The notes under the pieces: generated by a model
Database searches by the model: none
Told to the model about the DNA's origin: nothing
What the model saw: the letters and a program-made list of their open reading frames with translations, nothing else
Position numbers and translations under genes: made by a program
Shown here: one piece after another, positions 33,383 to 44,300 of the stretch
How the letters are laid out: every line of letters begins with the position of its first letter
Position numbering within the stretch: the stretch's first letter is position 1
Assembly: GCF_900129825.1 (NCBI RefSeq)
Contig: NZ_FQWZ01000001.1
Coordinates: forward strand, 1-64,000
Reading direction: 5' to 3'
DNA from: Hydrocarboniphaga daqingensis
GTDB taxonomy: Bacteria; Pseudomonadota; Gammaproteobacteria; Nevskiales; Nevskiaceae
DNA length: 64,000 nt

Positions 33383-36300
33383 TCATGCCGTACGGCCGAG
33401 CGTGACCACGGCCGAACCAGAACGGGTCATGCCGCGGCACAGTGCCACGACGGTATCCGCTCGTGCAGATTCCGTACCGCTGTTGTAGTGCAACTCGATC
33501 TGAAACTCTTGGGCGCCGCGGCGAACCCGCGCCCAACGCGGCGCCACATCCGTATCGGCGTCGCTGATCTGCCAGTCCTGGGGGCGGCCTTCCAAGCCAG
33601 TCCCCGCCGATTTGGCGGCCGCTTCCTTGGCGCACCACAGTGCCACGGCGGTACGGCGCAGCACGTCGCGCGGCACGTTCTGGAAGTATCGCTGCGATTC
33701 ATCGGCCGTGAACGCACCGGCGATCAGGTCTTCTGCGTCGACACGATCCAGATGCTGGAAATCGATACCCGGCGCCGAATCGGCAGGACCGCAGGCCGCC
33801 ACGGCGGCGCGCCGGCTGTGGCTGATCGACACCGCCGGCAGCAGCACGCCCGATGGCCAACCCGCGACATCGACGACGTAGGGCTCGCCGGTGGCGCGGT
33901 TGCCGATACGCACGTCCGCCGCGGCTAAATCCAGCTTCAGATATTCGGCAGCCCAGGCACGCACGGCGTCCTTGGCCGCGACACGGCCCACCAGCCATTC
34001 TTCGCGACGCGGCCCGGTCGGTGGCAACTCGCCGCTGAACTGACGGCGCTCGTCTTCATCGAGCACCAGCGCGGCGAGCATCCGCTTCCAGACGGCGCTG
34101 CCCTGGTCGAGATAGCCGGCTTCGAATGCCGGCAACTGCCTCAGCATCAAGCCGCTACCGGCCAGCTCGGTTGCCAGCAACGGTTCGGACAGGTAGCGCT
34201 CGATCGGCGCGAGCCGGAAGCGATACAGGTTTTGCGGTGCGGAGTACTTGACGTCTTCCCAGTTGGCGGCGCGGGCCAGCAGCACGCCTTCCGAATCGAT
34301 CAAGTCGAACTGGCAATCGAGCTTCAGATCACCCAGTCGCAGATCGGCTCGGCACAGCAGCTCGCGGTTGGGCGGCAGCGGGTCGCGATACTGCGTGTAG
34401 TGGCCCAAGTTGTACGGGAAGCACTTGTAGCCCCAGCTGAGCTTCTCGGTCAGCCAATAGCCGGCCAGCTGGCCGGCTGCGTCGAGCAGCGCGGCGTCGA
34501 TGCGGAAACGCGGCGTGCGCGTGAACGAGAAATAGTCATGCGTGGCAATCGTCGCCAAGTCGGCTTCGATGCCGTCTTCGTTCCAGCCGCGCAAGCTGCG
34601 CACACCTTGCAGCCGGGGACCATGGAACATGCCGTGGCGATACAACTCGCCCGGCGGATTGGTTCGCGCCGGCAGCAGCGTGTCGGTGCTCAGCGCACGC
34701 GGCGGCGGCGGCGCCGGGTACTGCGCCGCCAGCGTCACCTGGCCTTCGAACACCAGCGTCGCGGTGCTGACGTCGTGGTACGGGTCGAGCTGGAACAGCT
34801 TGACCGCGACACGCGGGGATTCGCTCGGGGAGCGCAGCCGCACGGCTTCGATCCGCAAGCTCAGCCGCTTGTCGTTGTCTAGGCTCAGCCAGCGATGCCC
34901 TCGGCAGGACTCGATGCTGATCACCTTCAGCTCGCCGCCGGCCAGACGGCAGGCCGCCTCGGCAACGATTTCCATGCTGAACGTGAATGGCACGACGATC
35001 AGCGGCAGCAACTGCGTCTTGCGTGCCGATGGCGGCAGGCCGATCGCATGATCGAGCAGGAACAACTCGGTCTGCGCCGTGTAGAGACGCTCGCTGATCA
35101 AATGCTCGTTGTCGTGTTCGAGCAAGCGACCCAGCATCGGGTAGTCCGGATCCAGCCACTCACCGGTCGATGACGGCGGCACGAACGCCGGGCGGTCGGC
35201 GACTGGCGCCGGCGCAAGACCCGGCAGCAGCGTCGACGGGAGGTGCGCCGGCAGCCCGCCGAGCACACGCGACTGGCTATCGAGAAACGTCTGCATCAGC
35301 GAGAAATGCGACTTGAGCGCAGCGACGCGCGGGTCGGCCGGCTTTGCCGGCACGGCAGGCGCCGGCGTCGGCACGGGCGCCGCGCTGCCATCAGCAGCAC
35401 GCACGACCTCGCGGACCACTTCCCGGACCACGATGCGCGGCTCGCTGTCGGTGACAGCGCGTTGCCCCGGTGCCCAGTCGGACGGCACGCGCATCGTCGG
35501 CATCTGCAGCTTGATCTGCAGTCGGCGGCGCGCGACCGCCTTGGGTTCGGCCAGCAGGTCCAGCGACGGCAGCTCGCGTTGTACGTAGAGTGCGGCCGGG
35601 TCGAACGCCACACCGCAGGCAAACAACTGCGCCAGCGTTGCGTGCAACTGGCCGACGTCGGACTTGCGGCGGCTGTTGGTCGACAGCGCCAGCACGTCGC
35701 GATGTTCGCGCAGCGTGTCGCCGACGAATGCGGTCAGGTTGCCGCTGGGTCCGACTTCGACGAAGACGCGATAACCGTCGTCGTACAAGCGCTGCACCGT
35801 CTCGGTGAAGCGCACTGGATTTTCCCACTGCTGCGCGGCCAGTTCACGGATCGCATCGGGCTCGTCCGGGAACGGTGCCACGGAGCGCGCCGAATAAAGC
35901 GTCGTGCGGCCGGGGCCGAAATCAGCCTGCGCGAAGTACACGCGGTAGGCATCGGCCAGCGGCTTGAACAGCGGCGTGTGGTAGGCGCGACCAAACGGCA
36001 GCACCTGACAGATCGCACCCTCGTCACTCAAGCGCTGCGTCAGCGCTTGGGCCGCGTCGGGCGGACCGAACAGAATCAGCTGATTCGGGCAGTTGTCCAT
36101 CGCCAACTGCATGCCGCTGGCGCCGCCGAGCAACTCGGCGCGCAACTCGGGACGCAGCGCGCCGATCGACAGCAGCGTGCCTTCAACGATGCGACCCTCG
36201 GCTTCGAGCTGACGGAAGATCCGGTTGAGGTCACGCACCGACTCGGCGATCTCGTCGCGCGCCTTGAAGCGGCGCAAGCGGCAGGCGGTGACGGCAGTGT

Positions 36301-38341
36301 TCTCGCCGGTGCTGTGGCCGAGCATCGCATCGGGTGCAAAGCCAAGATCGTCGAGCAGCGCCTGCAGCGCCATGCTGGCGGCAAACACCGTCTCGGCCGC
36401 GACGTCCATCTCGTACAAGCGCGCTTCATTGGCGCTGCGCTCGGCGTCGGTCAGCCCCGTCGGAGCCGGAAACACCGCGCTGCTGCGCGGCGCCGCGCCA
36501 TTGCGCAGCGCTGTGGTTTCGATGAAGTCGAACCAGTCGCGCACCTGCGGAAAGTGCAGGCACAGATCGGCCAGCATGTTCGGGTACTGCGCGCCTTCAC
36601 CGGGGTACAGGAAACAGACTTTGCCCGGTACGGCGCCGTGTCCGTAGTAGATGCCGCCACGACCTTTCGGCGGCTTGGCGGCGCCTTGTTGCAGCGTCTC
36701 GATCGCCTGCGTCAGCTTGCGCGTCAGATCGGCCGTGTTGTCGGCGACGATGGCCAAGCGGTGCTCACCACGCGTGTGCGCGCTGCTGGCGCGGGCGATG
36801 ACGCCCAGTTCGACCGGCGGCGTGGCTTGCGCGTGAGCCAAGGCCGCACGCGCCAGTTCGAGCAGACCGGCAACGCTGTCGGACGCCAGCGTCAGCAACT
36901 CGCTCGGTGTCGGCCGCTGCAGGACCTGCACCTGCGTGCGCTGCGGGCCGCGGTACTCCTCCATGATCACGTGCGCGTTGATGCCACCGAAGCCGAACGC
37001 GTTGACGCCGGCACGACGCGGATGCGACTTGCCGTGAATCCAGGGCCGGGTCTGGTTGTTGATGTACAGCGGCGTGCGCTCGAGATGCAGCTCCGGATCG
37101 GGCTCGTCGCACAGCGTCGGCGGCAGAATCTTGTGATGCAGCGCGAGCGCGGTCTTGATCAGCGACGCCGAACCCGATGCCGGCAGGCAGTGGCCGATCA
37201 TCGACTTGACCGAACCGACCGCAATCTGCGGACCGACACCGCGCTCGCTGTAGGTGGCCAGCAGCGTCTGGATTTCGGTGCGGTCACCAACGTCGGTGCC
37301 GGTGCCGTGAGCTTCGATCAAGTCGATCGACATCGGGTCGATGCCGCTGGACTGGTAGGCGCGCTGCATCGCCAGCACCTGGCCTTCCAAGCGCGGCGTC
37401 AACAAGCCCTTGGCGCGGCCGTCGGAGGCGACGCCGATACCCTGGATCAACGCATAGATGCGGTCGCCGTCACGTTCGGCATCAGCGCGGCGCTTGAGCA
37501 CCAGCATGCCGATGCCTTCGCCGAGCAGCGTGCCGCTGTGGCCCTTCTGGAACGGCCGCAGCTGGCCGTTGGACAGCGCCTTGATCTGCGAAAACTGCAC
37601 GTACAACTGCGGCGGAATCTGCGCCTGGCTGCCGCCGGTGATCATCAGATCGCTGCGGCCGGTCACCAGCTCGCGCACGGCTTGGTCGAGCGCCATCATC
37701 GTCGAGGCACAAGCGGCGTCGACGATGTAGTTCGGGCCCATCAGATTGAGCCGGTTGCAGATCAGGCCGGTGATCACGTTCGGCGTCAGCTGGCTGACCA
37801 GCTCGCCGCTGTACGGCGGCAACTGCGCCTTGAAGCGCTCACGCAAGTCCAGCAATTCCGCCGGCGTGAAGTCGGGGCGCAGCCCGGTCACGGCCTTCAT
37901 CATTTCGTCGACGAACAGCGCGTGAAACATCACGTTGGCTTGTCCGCGATTGGTATACGTGCCGCGGCCGATGATGACGCCAGCGCGGCTACGGTCGAAG
38001 TCGCGCTTCTTGTAGCCAGCATCGGCCAGTGCGTCACCGGCCTGCTTAAGCGCCAGCAAGTGGTCCGGGTCGCCGCCGTCGGCCTGACTCGGCATCACGC
38101 CGTATTCAGTCGGGTCGATCACCGCCAAGTCGCGCAGGAAGCCGCCGCGATTGGTGTAGATGCGGTCGTTGCGCTGCGCCCACGTGTCCTTGTCGAGCCA
38201 ATGGCTGGTCCATTCCTCGTCGGCCGGCGCCACGGCGTCGACCTTGTCGAGGATGTTCTGCCAGTACTGCCGCGCATCGCGCGCGCCGGCATAACAGCCG
38301 GCGACGCCGATGACGGCAACGTCCAATGCGCTGGCGCTCAC
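33383..38341 (-). CDS. PUFA-synthase-like protein: KS-AT-DH-PPTase
   Basis: A 1652-aa protein. Domains: ketosynthase (1-~460), with active Cys in VDAACASTMMA (~210), His in EAHGTGTDVG and His in MIGHCLPASG, so an active KS and not a chain-length factor; acyltransferase (~575-880) with nucleophile GHSTGEN (~675); a Pro/Ala linker (~960-1010); a polyketide dehydratase-type double hot-dog (~1090-1390) with LLDHAIGLPPS and HGMFHGPRLQGV; and a C-terminal phosphopantetheinyl transferase (~1400-1650) with ISHSRRAAVAA, GIDFQHLD and LWCAKEAAAKS. The PPTase can self-supply the arm for the ACPs of the partner synthase. The layout recalls PfaC plus PfaE, and also enediyne synthases that end in a PPTase. 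It starts 28 bases after the multi-ACP synthase. Confidence 0.9.
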   Translation of the reverse strand: MSASALDVAVIGVAGCYAGARDARQYWQNILDKVDAVAPADEEWTSHWLDKDTWAQRNDRIYTNRGGFLRDLAVIDPTEYGVMPSQADGGDPDHLLALKQAGDALADAGYKKRDFDRSRAGVIIGRGTYTNRGQANVMFHALFVDEMMKAVTGLRPDFTPAELLDLRERFKAQLPPYSGELVSQLTPNVITGLICNRLNLMGPNYIVDAACASTMMALDQAVRELVTGRSDLMITGGSQAQIPPQLYVQFSQIKALSNGQLRPFQKGHSGTLLGEGIGMLVLKRRADAERDGDRIYALIQGIGVASDGRAKGLLTPRLEGQVLAMQRAYQSSGIDPMSIDLIEAHGTGTDVGDRTEIQTLLATYSERGVGPQIAVGSVKSMIGHCLPASGSASLIKTALALHHKILPPTLCDEPDPELHLERTPLYINNQTRPWIHGKSHPRRAGVNAFGFGGINAHVIMEEYRGPQRTQVQVLQRPTPSELLTLASDSVAGLLELARAALAHAQATPPVELGVIARASSAHTRGEHRLAIVADNTADLTRKLTQAIETLQQGAAKPPKGRGGIYYGHGAVPGKVCFLYPGEGAQYPNMLADLCLHFPQVRDWFDFIETTALRNGAAPRSSAVFPAPTGLTDAERSANEARLYEMDVAAETVFAASMALQALLDDLGFAPDAMLGHSTGENTAVTACRLRRFKARDEIAESVRDLNRIFRQLEAEGRIVEGTLLSIGALRPELRAELLGGASGMQLAMDNCPNQLILFGPPDAAQALTQRLSDEGAICQVLPFGRAYHTPLFKPLADAYRVYFAQADFGPGRTTLYSARSVAPFPDEPDAIRELAAQQWENPVRFTETVQRLYDDGYRVFVEVGPSGNLTAFVGDTLREHRDVLALSTNSRRKSDVGQLHATLAQLFACGVAFDPAALYVQRELPSLDLLAEPKAVARRRLQIKLQMPTMRVPSDWAPGQRAVTDSEPRIVVREVVREVVRAADGSAAPVPTPAPAVPAKPADPRVAALKSHFSLMQTFLDSQSRVLGGLPAHLPSTLLPGLAPAPVADRPAFVPPSSTGEWLDPDYPMLGRLLEHDNEHLISERLYTAQTELFLLDHAIGLPPSARKTQLLPLIVVPFTFSMEIVAEAACRLAGGELKVISIESCRGHRWLSLDNDKRLSLRIEAVRLRSPSESPRVAVKLFQLDPYHDVSTATLVFEGQVTLAAQYPAPPPPRALSTDTLLPARTNPPGELYRHGMFHGPRLQGVRSLRGWNEDGIEADLATIATHDYFSFTRTPRFRIDAALLDAAGQLAGYWLTEKLSWGYKCFPYNLGHYTQYRDPLPPNRELLCRADLRLGDLKLDCQFDLIDSEGVLLARAANWEDVKYSAPQNLYRFRLAPIERYLSEPLLATELAGSGLMLRQLPAFEAGYLDQGSAVWKRMLAALVLDEDERRQFSGELPPTGPRREEWLVGRVAAKDAVRAWAAEYLKLDLAAADVRIGNRATGEPYVVDVAGWPSGVLLPAVSISHSRRAAVAACGPADSAPGIDFQHLDRVDAEDLIAGAFTADESQRYFQNVPRDVLRRTAVALWCAKEAAAKSAGTGLEGRPQDWQISDADTDVAPRWARVRRGAQEFQIELHYNSGTESARADTVVALCRGMTRSGSAVVTLGRTA

Positions 38342-38369
38342 GCGAACCTCGACATTCCGATCTCAAGCC

Positions 38370-41300
38370 TCACTTCAGGCCCTCGCTACCGATGCGGTTC
38401 AGCGCCGTCGACATCGTGCTTTCGGAGTCGAGCATCGCCAGCCGCACGCGGCCCTCGGCATCGATGAACACGGCGTCGTAGGCCACCGCCTGCTCATGAG
38501 CAGCGGGGCGGACGCGGAAGCGCAGCGTCAGCGGCGCAGTCGGCTTGGGCAGGCCCGGCACGCGCAGCACGCGGCCGAAGCGGCTCGGCAGCGCGCTCTG
38601 CTGACGGTTAACGCGGGCCCATATCCACGCCAACTGCGCGCCGACATCGATCAAACCCGGGTCGAACAACCAGTCGCCCTGCGCCGAGATCCAGTCCGGC
38701 AGCTGACTGACATTGACCTGCGCGTCGACACCGTCGGCGTTGACGGCGGTGATCGCCGTCAGCAGTCGGAAGCGCCCGGTGTGGAACAGCATGCGGTCGT
38801 AGGTCTGCGTGGCGTCCAGCGCCTGCCCGCTGATCGCAGGCGGCACATCAACGACCGGCGCTTCCAGGTGCTCGACCAGTCGTACCGATGCGCGATACAG
38901 CGGCGCCTTGCGGCTCGGGTCGGCGATGTCGACGGTGACGGTCTGCTCACCAGGGCCCGAATGGCTGGTGGCCTTGGCGCGGATCTCGATGTCACGCGTC
39001 GCACCCGGTTCCAGTACGACGCCGGCCAGCGTGCGCAGCTCCTGCACTTCGGCGACCTGCCAGCCCGGCCAGCCCTGCCCGACCATCTGCGCGACCCACT
39101 CGGTCGCGGCAGCCGCCGGCAGCACCGGCCGCCCGTCGATCACGTGGTCCGCCAGGTACGGGTCGCTGTCCAGGCCGAAGCGATGCGTCAGCACCAGCGC
39201 GCCACCAGCGCCCATCCGCAGCGGGCCACGAACCAGCGGGTACAGCGACGATACGGCGGCGACCGCTTCGGGCGCATCGCTGGCTTCGATCGACTGCCAA
39301 GGACCACGGCCGATGACGATCTCCACTTCATGCTTGGGGCCACAGGCCAGTTCGCGCAGGAAGTAGCGACGGCCACCATCGACCGGAATCGGCTCGATGC
39401 CGCGCTCGCGGAACTGGCGCTTGACCGCTTCGCTGGCCATGCCGGCGTCCCACGGACCCCAGTTGGCGGCGATCACGCGCGTCTCCGGCCAGCGCCGCGA
39501 CAGCGTCCACGCCAGGCGATTGCATGCCTCGTTGGCGCTGGCGTAGTCGATCTGGCCCTTGTTGCCGTAGCGGCCGGCGACCGAGGTAAAGAACACCAGC
39601 AGCTTCAAGGACTCGGGACGCAGCTTTTGACTCAGGATGAAGCTGGAATCGAGCTTGGTGTTGAACACTCGGGCGAACGAATCGTCGGTCTTGTCGGCGA
39701 TGCGCTTGTCTTCGATCACACCGGCACCGTGCAGCACGGCATCGATGCGGCCGTACTGCTGGTAGAGGCCGTCGATCACGCCGCCGAAGATCGCCTCGTC
39801 GCGCACGTCGCAGCTGACGTAGCCAACTTGAGCGCCGCGAGCGCGCAGCCGCTGCAGATTGCCGCGGATTTCACGCTCGGTCAGCAGCTTCTGCGCAGCG
39901 CGTTCGATGTCGACCGGCTTGGGCATCTCGCCGCGGGCGCGCGCTTGCGTCAGCAACACTTTCTTCAGCGCAGCCGCGTCGGTGGCCGCCGCCGTGTCGG
40001 GCGATTCGGCGCCCGGCTCGGGCGTGCGGCCGAGCAGCACGAAGCGGATGCCCGGCACGGCCATTTCTTCGAGCAACTCGGCGGTGATGCCGCGCGCGCC
40101 GCCAGTGGCGACGACGACCCAGTCGGCGGCCGGCTGCAGGTGCGGCGCAAACGGCGTGTCAGACAAGGCTTCTTCGACGGTGCTGACGCTGTAGCGCGCA
40201 TCGCCGGTGTGCCCGGCTTCAGGCGCGCGGTCATCGGCGCACAGCTCGTCGAACAGGTGCTGCGCGATGGTGTCGTCGGTCTGGCCGTTGAAGTCGACCG
40301 CACGCAGCGTCGCGCTCGGGTACTCGTCACGGACGCAGTTCAGCAAGCCGTTGACGCCACCGGCCAACGGCGTGCCCGGTCCGACCGCATCGCGGCCGAA
40401 CGTGCCGCCGAGGCGGCTGGCGGCGATCACGCGCAGATCGGCAATCGCCGTGCCGAACGGCTTCAGCAGCCGGAACAGCGACAGCACGGTGCGATCACCC
40501 AGCTGCTGCCAAGCGGCCAGCGTCGTCGGTGCATCTTCAGACAGGCCGTGCAGGTGAATCACGCCAGCAATGGCCGGATGGGCAGCGCGCGCCGCCGCAA
40601 GGCCGGCCTCGACGCCTGCTGCGTCGATGGCATCGATCCGCTGTGCCGGCAGACCGGCCTGCTGCAGTAGCGCCATCAACGGCTGCACGATCGAATCGCG
40701 CCCGCCGGCAATCAGAACCGCGCCGCGCAGCGTGACGCGCTTGCCCGACAGCGGCGCCAGGCGCGGACGAATCACATAACGCGGCACGTCAGCGACGCTG
40801 ACGGCGCGCGTCGGCGCGGCCGTGACGGCCGTCGCGACCGGCGCAACGGCTGCGGCGACCGGCGCTGCGGCAGCAGCCGGCGCCTGCAGCGCCGCGAGGC
40901 GATCGAGAATCGCGGCGAGCGTCTTGGCGCGTGTGTACTGCTCCATCTGCGCCTGCATCGCGGCGGCGGTCGACTCCGGCAGCTTCTTCTGCAGCGCGCC
41001 GACGATTTCGACGCGCTTAATCGAGTCGATGCCCAAGTCCGCTTCGAGGTCAGCGTCGAGCGCCAGCATCTCGTGCGGGTAGCCGGTGCGATCGGCGACG
41101 ATGTCGAGCAGCACGCTGCGGTAGTCGATCGACGGCTGCGACGGCACGCTGGCCGCGATGACGCCGGTCGTAACCGTCGCGGCAGCGACGGCAGCCGCAG
41201 CCGGGGCGCTGATCGTCGCCAACTGGTCGAGGATCGCGGCCAGCGTCTTGGCTCGCGTGTAGCGTTCCATCTGTGCCTGCATCGCAGCGGCAACCGACTC

Positions 41301-44300
41301 CGGCAGCTTCTTCTGCAGTGCACCGACGATCTCGACACGCTTGATCGAGTCGATGCCGAGGTCGGCTTCGAGGTCGGCGTCCAGCGCCAGCATCTCGTGC
41401 GGATAGCCGGTGCGGTCGGCGACGATATCGAGCAGCACGCTGCGATGGTCGATCGACGGCACGACGGCAACCGGTGCGCTGACGGCAACCGTCGTCGTCG
41501 ATACCGAATGGTGGACCGTGGTCGTCGTCGCTGCGCCCGCTGCGAGCAACGGCTGCACGGCGTCAACGATCACGCGCAGGCTCTTGGCGCGCGTCAGCTT
41601 TTCCATCTGCGACTGCATCGCCTCGGCAACCGTCGCTGGCAGCGCCTTCTGGAACGCGCCGACGATTTCGACGCGCTTGATCGAGTCGATGCCCAGATCC
41701 GCCTCGAGGTCGGCGTCGAACGACAGCATGTCTTCCGGATAACCCGTGCGGTCGGCGACCAGCTTCAGCAGCATAGACTGCACGTCGACCGCCAGCGGCG
41801 CAGCCGACACCGACATCGTCGCATGCGTGGTCGTCGTGCTGACCGTCGTCGTCGCCGTGCTTGCCGGCGCGGATTCGGCGAGCAGCGCCGACAGCGGTGC
41901 GAGGATCGCGTTCAACGTCTTGGCGCGGGTGTAGCGCTCCATCTGCGCCTGCATCGCGGCACCGAGTTCGGCGGGCAGCGCCTTCTGCAGGCTACCGGCG
42001 ATTTCGACGCGCTTGATCGAGTCGATGCCCAACTCGGCTTCGAGGTCCGCATCGAGTCCGAGCATGTCCTCCGGGTAGCCGGTGCGATCGGCAACGATGC
42101 GCAGCAGCAGCGAGGCCAGAGCGGCCGCATCCAGCGCCGCCGTGGCCGAGGTCGCCGTGGCCGCAGCGGGTGCGGCGGCCACCACGGGTGCAGCAACCGG
42201 CGCCGGCGGCGGCGGCACGGCCACCGCTGCAGCGGTCGGCACCGGCGCGATCACCGCTGCCGGTGCGGTCGTCGGAGCGAATGCGGGAGCCGACGGCATC
42301 GGCGCCAGCATCGGGGCCGGCGCCGCCATCGGCAGCGGCATCGGCGTCGTGCTGCCGCCGAGGAACTGCGAGATGACCCGTTCCTGCAATGACAGGAATT
42401 GCCGCATCGTCTCGTGATAAGCAGCGAGCGCCTCACCACTGCCCTGTACCGGCGCAGCGGGCGGCATCATCGCGGTGACCGGCGCAGCCGGCGCCGCTGC
42501 CGCCGGCGCGGGGACATGCACAATCTGCGGAGCCGGCTTGGGCGCGGTGTCAAGAATCCGCTGAATGACCGCCTGCTTGACCTCGCTGACCTGCTCCAGC
42601 GTCATCGGCGGCTGCTTGCCGGTGCGCATCACCGGGTCCGCCTGCGGCCGCGCATAACCACCGGAGATGTACCAAGCGGTGGCCGGGACTTTCGCCGGCT
42701 GTGCACGCTCGGCCAATTGAGCCGGGCTCAGCGCATCGACCGGGCGACCTTCGAACAAACGCGACACCTCGAAGTCGACACCGGCGGCGATCAGATCCGC
42801 CAAGCCAGATAGCAGGCCGCGCAAGCCGCCGCCCTGACCGTCGAGCGACACGCTGCGCGCGTCGCGACCGGCCAGCGTCGCGGCAACCATGTTGCTGCAG
42901 ATGCTCTTGGGACCCAGTTCCAGGAACACGCGAACGCCAGCGTCGTACAGCGCCTGGACTTCGGTTACGAATTCGACGCTCGACAGCAGATGCGCGTCGA
43001 GTTGCGCGCGCATCGCCTCGACACCGTCGGGGTAACGTGCGCCGCTGCCGTTGCTGTAGACCGCCAGCGTCGGCTCGCGGAACTCGGTGGCCGCGATGGC
43101 CGCCGACAGCGGGCCTTGGGCGCTGGCCATCAACTCGGTGTGGAACGCACCCGACACCGGCAGGCGCGTCACGCGCAGGCCGGCAGCGGCCAGCGCGGCC
43201 ACGGCCTGGTCGATCGACGCGGCCGGACCGGAAATCACGGTCTGCTCCGGCGCGTTGTGATTGGCGACGACGACGCCGGCAAACGGCTGGATCAAGCTGG
43301 CGACGCGTTCACGCGCCGCTTGGACGGCCGCCATGCCACCCGGCGTGCCGCTGCTGGCCGCATCGGCCATCACGCGGCCGCGGACGGCAGACAACTTCAG
43401 GAAGCTGACTTCGTCGATGACGCCGGCCGCATGCAGCGCGGCGAATTCACCATAGCTGTGACCGGCAGCGGCAACGGCACCGATGCCAAGGCGCCGCGCC
43501 AGGTTCAGATAGCCGATCTCCAGCGCGCCGATCGCCGGCTGGGCGAAGCGCGTATCGGTCAAGGCTTGCAGCTGGGCCTTTTCGGCGTCGGCGTTGAACG
43601 CCGACTCGGGCCAGATGCGCCGCGACAGCAGGTCCGGCAATTCGCCGAGCAGTGCAGCGTCGGCGCGTTCGACCGCGCTGCGCAGTTCTTCGACGAACAG
43701 CGCCGGCTCGCAGCCCATGTCGACGTACTGCGCGCCCTGACCGGGGAACAGATACGCGACGGCCGGCGCCGTGGCGGGACGGCTGAGCGCCAGCTTAATG
43801 TGCGGCGGCAACGGCCGCGACGGTGCGGCCAGATGCGCCAGCACCAGGTCGAGATCGGCCGCCAAGGTGTCGAGGCTGCGTGCGGCCAGCGCCAAGCTGA
43901 CGCCAGCACCGCGACGACGATCGGCCTCTCGCGCCAGGCTGCGCGCGAGCACGGCCAGCGTCAGCCGCCCCTTGGCCCGGCACAAGCCGGCAACGCGCTC
44001 GACGTCGGCGCGCAACGCGGCGGCGTCGGCGGCGCGGAACACGATCAGCTCCTGCGCCCAATGGCGCGAGCCAGGCACTTCGGCGTTCGTCATGCCGTCG
44101 CGATATTCCTCGAGAACGGCGTGGAAGTTGGTGCCACCGAAGCCGAAGGCCGAAACGCCACCGCGACGCGGCGTGCCGTCAGGCCGCGCCAGCCAGGGGC
44201 GCGGCGCCTTCAGGATGAAGGCAGCCGATGCCGGATCGGCGATCGTGTCGAGCGGATCGTCGACGTTGACATGGGCCGGCTGCACACGGTGATAAAGCGA

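Noticed and set aside
35243-38467. 1074-codon open frame on the plus strand
   Set aside because: It lies wholly opposite the KS-AT-DH-PPTase synthase and its neighbour's end. Its translation is rich in Arg/Gln/Ala/Val without domain motifs, as expected for the reverse of a GC-rich coding sequence.
38310-40670. 786-codon open frame on the plus strand
   Set aside because: Antisense to the KR-DH part of the giant synthase, whose motifs are unambiguous. No recognisable family.
40900-42110. Regular repeats suggesting a CRISPR array or satellite
   Set aside because: The periodicity (~330 bp) comes from four ACP domains in a continuous coding frame.
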